Shown in pieces: positions 23,605 through 26,461 of a stretch of DNA of 26,461 nucleotides. The notes under the pieces were generated by a model. The model worked only from the letters and a program-made list of their open reading frames with translations, was not told the DNA's origin and made no database searches. Within the stretch, counting starts at the first letter, position 1. Each line of letters opens with the position of its first letter. The position numbers were made by a program, and so were the translations under genes. The stretch is from an uncultured Oscillospiraceae bacterium (GTDB lineage Bacteria; Bacillota; Clostridia; Oscillospirales; Ruminococcaceae), in contig CAJTZM010000021.1 in NCBI GenBank assembly GCA_910583935.1, positions 1 through 26,461 on the forward strand, written 5' to 3'.

Positions 23605-24317
23605 ACGGTTTTTTCTATGGTGTAGCGTTACAGTGGAAATTGGATATACGAAGTAAGTCCCTCTTCGTTACCTGCTATATCGTTCCGCTTATTTTCTTTC
23701 TTCTGATGGGTGGTATTTTTACTTCCGTTATGCCCGAAATGGGAAGTACACTAATACAATCCATGATTGTAATGAGTGTTTCAATGGGGGCATTTATCGG
23801 ATTGCCGCCATCGTTGATTGAAACTTACGCAAGCGACATAAAAAAAGCTTATAAAGCAAACGGAGTACCTATCTGTTTGGGACTTGTTACAATGTTCCTT
23901 TCGGCATATGTTCATTTGATGATTACCTGCGTTGTGATAGTGCTGCTTGCCCCGATTCTATTTAAAGCAACCTTGCCGGCACAGCTTCCGTTTTTCTTTC
24001 TTGCACTTGCTATATACATTATTGTGTCGTTAAGCATTGGAAGTGTTTTAGGGTTGACGATAAAAAATCAAGCGAAACTGACGATGATAGCACAATTGGT
24101 GTTTTTGCCCTCCATTATGCTTTCGGGGATTATGTTTCCCATTGAGCTTCTGCCTGATTTTTTGGAAACGATAGGACAAATTTTCCCAGCCTCTTGGGGA
24201 TACCGCTTGATGTTGGATAATGGATTTTGCCTTGAAAACCTATGGTATTTAATCTTTATCTTTTTTACAGCGGTAATGGTATGTGGGATAATATTGAAAA
24301 AACAAAAAGCAAAATAG
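23601..24317 (+). CDS. ABC-2 type permease
   Basis: The 238-residue membrane protein has six hydrophobic segments, around 21-41, 55-70, 92-120, 128-150, 160-180 and 212-232. It contains the family patch LPSIMLSGIMFPIELLP near 168-184, as in DrrB-like permeases. It is expected to dimerise and pair with the preceding ATPase to export a hydrophobic compound. The start overlaps the ATPase stop as ATGA. No terminator directly follows; the small ORF starts 3 bases after its stop. Confidence 0.9.
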   Translation: MNGFFYGVALQWKLDIRSKSLFVTCYIVPLIFFLLMGGIFTSVMPEMGSTLIQSMIVMSVSMGAFIGLPPSLIETYASDIKKAYKANGVPICLGLVTMFLSAYVHLMITCVVIVLLAPILFKATLPAQLPFFFLALAIYIIVSLSIGSVLGLTIKNQAKLTMIAQLVFLPSIMLSGIMFPIELLPDFLETIGQIFPASWGYRLMLDNGFCLENLWYLIFIFFTAVMVCGIILKKQKAK

Positions 24318-24320
24318 TTT

Positions 24321-24518
24321 ATGATAAAAGTTTTGTGCAAAACACAATGGATATTTTGCCCTATCTGCGATGAGGGGCGCACCGCTGTAAAGATGGGCGA
24401 CCTGTTCGGGACGCAGCTATGGTTGGTCTGCTGCTTGATTTGTGGGGGAGGAAGAACTGCAACCCGGCAATTTAAGCAACGGTACGGCAATGCCCTATTA
24501 GGGAACGGTCAGCCTTAA
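24321..24518 (+). CDS. Small cysteine-containing protein, possibly a KTR-like fragment
   Basis: This is a 65-codon ORF starting 3 bases after the permease stop, with no clear ribosome site beyond the AAAAGCAAAATAG region. Its first part (KTQWIFCPICDEGRT) looks like the beginning of the cysteine-rich KTR proteins found on clostridial mobile elements, with CxxC. Later a CCLIC pair recurs in a different context, and the expected second-half sequence of that family is not seen. It could be a truncated, shifted copy. A weak CCGTT/AACGG hairpin with five T (24538-24563) lies downstream and may end the cassette transcript. Confidence 0.4.
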   Translation: MIKVLCKTQWIFCPICDEGRTAVKMGDLFGTQLWLVCCLICGGGRTATRQFKQRYGNALLGNGQP

Positions 24519-24572
24519 TTCCTATTTTTTTGTCCGTCCGTTTTTTTGGGATGAACGGTTTTTGCCGAAAAA

Positions 24573-25343
24573 TCAGTCTCCGGTTTTTTGGATACCCTGA
24601 TACCGCAGAAAGGTCCGCCCGCCCTCGGTGACGGCCTGGTAGGTGATTCGATAGGCGCCGTAACGCCGCTCGCCGGGAAAGTCCGGCGTGTCAATCAGAG
24701 AAAAGTCGGCGGTTACGGTATCGTCCTCCTTGCTCCAGGTTAGGCGCAGATCCTCGTAGGAATAAACAGAGCCAAGGCCAAAGCCGGTGGGGATCAGATA
24801 GGCGTTTTGCTGCGCGTCAAAGGCAGGATCCGCCAAAAACCAGCCGCCTTGGCCGAATATATCGCCCACCAGCTGCTGGACCGATTCCAGCGGGAAGACC
24901 GCGACGCCGTCTTCGCCAACCGAAACGCAGTCCGGGTAAAAGGCGGACAGGCTGTTTTCCTCCTGTACCAGCAAAGAAATCATCAATCGGAAGATGTCGG
25001 CATCCCCAAGCGGCTGGGCCTTTTCAATATGATCCCGGGTAAAAACCAGGCAGACCAAATGGCGGGTCAGCGCCTGAGCCTCGGGGAAAAGCTGGTCCTC
25101 CGGGTTGGACAGAAGGGGCTTTTCCGGGGAGGATGGGAGGGTCGAGTCCCCCGGCCCGGCGGTGCTTTCCGAGGAGGACGAGGCATTCGAATCCTCCGGC
25201 AGACCGGCGTTTTTTGAGGAGGACAGGCGGGAGGACAGAGCGTTTGCGCCGGGTTTTTCCGCCTGCGTGCAGGCACAGAAAACCCCGGCGGACAAAAGGG
25301 CCAAAAGCAAAAGCGGGAAAAGGGTCCGAAAATATTTTTTCAA
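24573..25343 (-). CDS. Predicted lipoprotein of unknown function
   Basis: The 256-residue protein begins with a lysine-containing signal, a hydrophobic run (about 7-22), and a cysteine pair at 23 and 25. C25 after FCA is the more likely lipidation site, although the box is not ideal. Residues about 26-85 are a Ser/Pro/Asn-rich linker, fitting a tether across the wall. The folded part (about 86-256) has no family I recognise; it is mixed alpha/beta by eye and ends with aromatic and Arg residues (RYQGIQKTGD). The start is TTG at 25343, with GAGGAG 7 bases upstream; the ATG inside that site is in another frame. No terminator is found just downstream of the stop. Confidence 0.75.
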   Translation of the reverse strand: MKKYFRTLFPLLLLALLSAGVFCACTQAEKPGANALSSRLSSSKNAGLPEDSNASSSSESTAGPGDSTLPSSPEKPLLSNPEDQLFPEAQALTRHLVCLVFTRDHIEKAQPLGDADIFRLMISLLVQEENSLSAFYPDCVSVGEDGVAVFPLESVQQLVGDIFGQGGWFLADPAFDAQQNAYLIPTGFGLGSVYSYEDLRLTWSKEDDTVTADFSLIDTPDFPGERRYGAYRITYQAVTEGGRTFLRYQGIQKTGD

Positions 25344-25365
25344 AGCAATCGCTCCTCATAATGGT

Positions 25366-25411
25366 GTTAAAAAGAAAACCCGACATGTGTAGGAAAAATT
25401 ACACATGCCGG
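25366..25411 (-). terminator. Intrinsic terminator after metA
   Basis: The arms at 25380-25391 and 25400-25411 form a 12-position stem with one A-C mismatch and an 8-base loop. On the minus strand it is followed by TTTTCTTTTT. It lies between the metA stop and the lipoprotein gene start, overlapping the latter's upstream region. Confidence 0.8.
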
Positions 25412-25429
25412 ACGCAAAAGGATTTTCGC

Positions 25430-26356
25430 TTATCTTACATGGGACAGGGCGGACAGGTCGAACGGCGTTGCCTGATACACAAAATAGTTGAGCCAATTGG
25501 AAAACAATAGGCTTGCATGGCCGCGCCAGCGGTAGAGAATTTCCTGGGCGGGATCGTCGTTTTTGAAATAATGCCGGGGAATCTCGATGGGAAGGTTTTT
25601 CTTTACATCCCGAAAATACTCGCCGGCCAGCGTGTCCCGGTCGTATTCCGAATGGCCGGTGACAAAAAACTGCCGGCCCGATTCGCCGGCGATCAGATAA
25701 GCGCCCGCTTCCGCCGAGGCGGCCAGCAGCTTGAGCTGCGGGCAGGCGGCAATATCCTCCTGCCGGACGGTTGTATGCCGGGAATGGGGGGCGAAAAACA
25801 GCTCGTCAAAGCCGCGGACCAGCGGATGCTTGGGCTCCAGCGTTTGGTGCTCAAACACGCCGAACATCTTCTGCGGGAGCGGGTATTTGGGAATGCCGTA
25901 ATGATAGTACAAGGCGGCCTGCGCTCCCCAGCAGATATGCAGGGTCGAGTAGACGTGCTTTTTGCTCCACTCCAAAAAGGCGCACAGCTCCGGCCAATAG
26001 TCCACCTCCTCAAAGGGCAGCTGCTCCACCGGCGCGCCGGTGATGATGAAGCCGTCAAAGCGCTCGTTTTGTATTTCGTCGAAGGTTTTATAAAATTTCA
26101 GCAGATGCTCCGCCGCCGTGTTTTTTGAAATGTGGGTGGCGGTTTGAATCAGCTCAATTTCCACCTGCAGAGGGGTATTGCTCAAAAGGCGCAGCAGCTG
26201 TGTTTCGGTTGCGATTTTGGTAGGCATTAAATTGAGTATGCCGATTTTTAACGGACGGATATCCTGATGGGAAGCCCGCTCTTCGGCCATGACAAAAATA
26301 TTTTCCGAGTCCAGGACCTGGGCTGCGGGCAGAGAATTGGGGATGCAGATGGGCAT
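25430..26356 (-). CDS. metA: Homoserine O-acetyltransferase (MetA type)
   Basis: MetA acylates homoserine as the first committed step to methionine. The 308 residues have the catalytic cysteine C142 in HICWGAQA, and H235 and E237 in VTGHSEYD completing the triad. Residue 111 is glutamate (GAPVEQL). Glu at this position, as in the Bacillus cereus enzyme, selects acetyl-CoA, while Gly (E. coli) selects succinyl-CoA. I therefore call it an acetyltransferase despite the usual succinyltransferase label. The start ATG at 26356 has an AGGAGG site; an upstream open frame to 26425 runs through the promoter. It has its own promoter and terminator and so is likely a single-gene unit. No SAM or T-box riboswitch fits in the short leader. 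Confidence 0.94.
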   Translation of the reverse strand: MPICIPNSLPAAQVLDSENIFVMAEERASHQDIRPLKIGILNLMPTKIATETQLLRLLSNTPLQVEIELIQTATHISKNTAAEHLLKFYKTFDEIQNERFDGFIITGAPVEQLPFEEVDYWPELCAFLEWSKKHVYSTLHICWGAQAALYYHYGIPKYPLPQKMFGVFEHQTLEPKHPLVRGFDELFFAPHSRHTTVRQEDIAACPQLKLLAASAEAGAYLIAGESGRQFFVTGHSEYDRDTLAGEYFRDVKKNLPIEIPRHYFKNDDPAQEILYRWRGHASLLFSNWLNYFVYQATPFDLSALSHVR

Positions 26357-26396
26357 AGGAAAGGCCTCCTGTAGGATGAAAATAGAATTCCTTTTT

Positions 26397-26425
26397 ATTC
26401 TACAAAATTTTCGAAAAAAAATCAA
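26397..26425 (-). promoter_or_regulatory. Sigma-A promoter for metA
   Basis: On the minus strand TTGATT (26420-26425) and TAGAAT (26397-26402) are separated by 17 bases. The leader to the ATG is only about 35 bases. Confidence 0.78.
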
Positions 26426-26434
26426 GGAAAGGTA

Positions 26435-26461
26435 TTGACATAGGCAGTAGGGATGTGATAT
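26435..26461 (+). promoter_or_regulatory. Divergent promoter cut by the window edge
   Basis: A consensus TTGACA -35 lies at 26435-26440 on the plus strand. Counting an 18-base spacer, the -10 would begin with the TAT at 26459-26461, the last bases of the window. It would drive an unseen gene diverging from metA. Confidence 0.45.

Larger units (their letters stand above)
21728..24540. mobile_element. AT-rich acquired segment carrying MerR-ABC genes
   Basis: Sequence lines sampled here run about 38-45% GC, against clearly higher values on both sides. Codon use shifts to AAA, ATT and TTT endings. The genes form a complete drug-response type cassette. No integrase, transposase or flanking direct repeat was found, so the borders are approximate and the mode of transfer is unknown. 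Confidence 0.6.

Noticed and set aside
1..26461. Search for CRISPR arrays, rRNA genes, insertion sequences and replication origins
   Set aside because: No regularly spaced repeats, rRNA sequence, intact transposase, terminal inverted repeats or DnaA-box clusters were seen by eye.

Overview
The window looks like a chromosomal segment of a fairly GC-rich Firmicute of class Clostridia, probably Oscillospirales/Ruminococcaceae. HPr kinase (HprK), WhiA, RapZ, a teichoic-acid-type polyol-phosphate transferase and an acetyl-CoA-type MetA all point to low-GC Gram-positive ancestry. The order hprK, ROK kinase, murB, rapZ, whiA, dnaE, pfkA is a clostridial one. No 16S or other species-level marker is present, so the lineage is inferred.

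Region 1 (1-5502) is a tightly packed plus-strand phosphonate operon that enters from the left edge. It encodes a YidC-like membrane domain fused to a CDP-glycerol glycerophosphotransferase-type domain, a cytidylyltransferase-PEP mutase fusion (aepX), a radical SAM/SPASM-cytidylyltransferase fusion, and phosphonopyruvate decarboxylase (aepY). The likely logic is PEP to phosphonopyruvate to phosphonoacetaldehyde, further modification, CMP activation, then transfer to a cell-surface polymer. This is the most unusual part of the window.

Region 2 (5503-6859) holds a tyrosine-recombinase homologue that has lost its catalytic residues, just beyond the 3' end of a tRNA-Val(CAC) gene, followed by tRNA-Ala(GGC). 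Both tRNAs are on the minus strand. This is a typical genomic-island edge.

Region 3 (6860-11091) holds an M17 leucyl aminopeptidase, an aspartoacylase-like zinc hydrolase, a decayed GNAT pseudogene and a minus-strand GT4 glycosyltransferase. Region 4 (11092-21688) starts with a 530-base divergent regulatory region. It continues with the housekeeping run hprK-glk-murB-rapZ-whiA-dnaE under a good sigma-A promoter, then pfkA with its own promoter and a GNAT gene. The yvcK/mgfK gene usually found between rapZ and whiA is absent here.

Region 5 (about 21728-24540) is an AT-rich insert with different codon use. It carries a TipA-like MerR regulator, an ABC ATPase, an ABC-2 permease and a small cysteine-containing ORF, with a MerR-type 19-bp-spacer promoter. 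Region 6 (24541-26461) has a minus-strand predicted lipoprotein of unknown function and metA (homoserine O-acetyltransferase) with promoter and terminator. A divergent plus-strand promoter is cut by the right edge.
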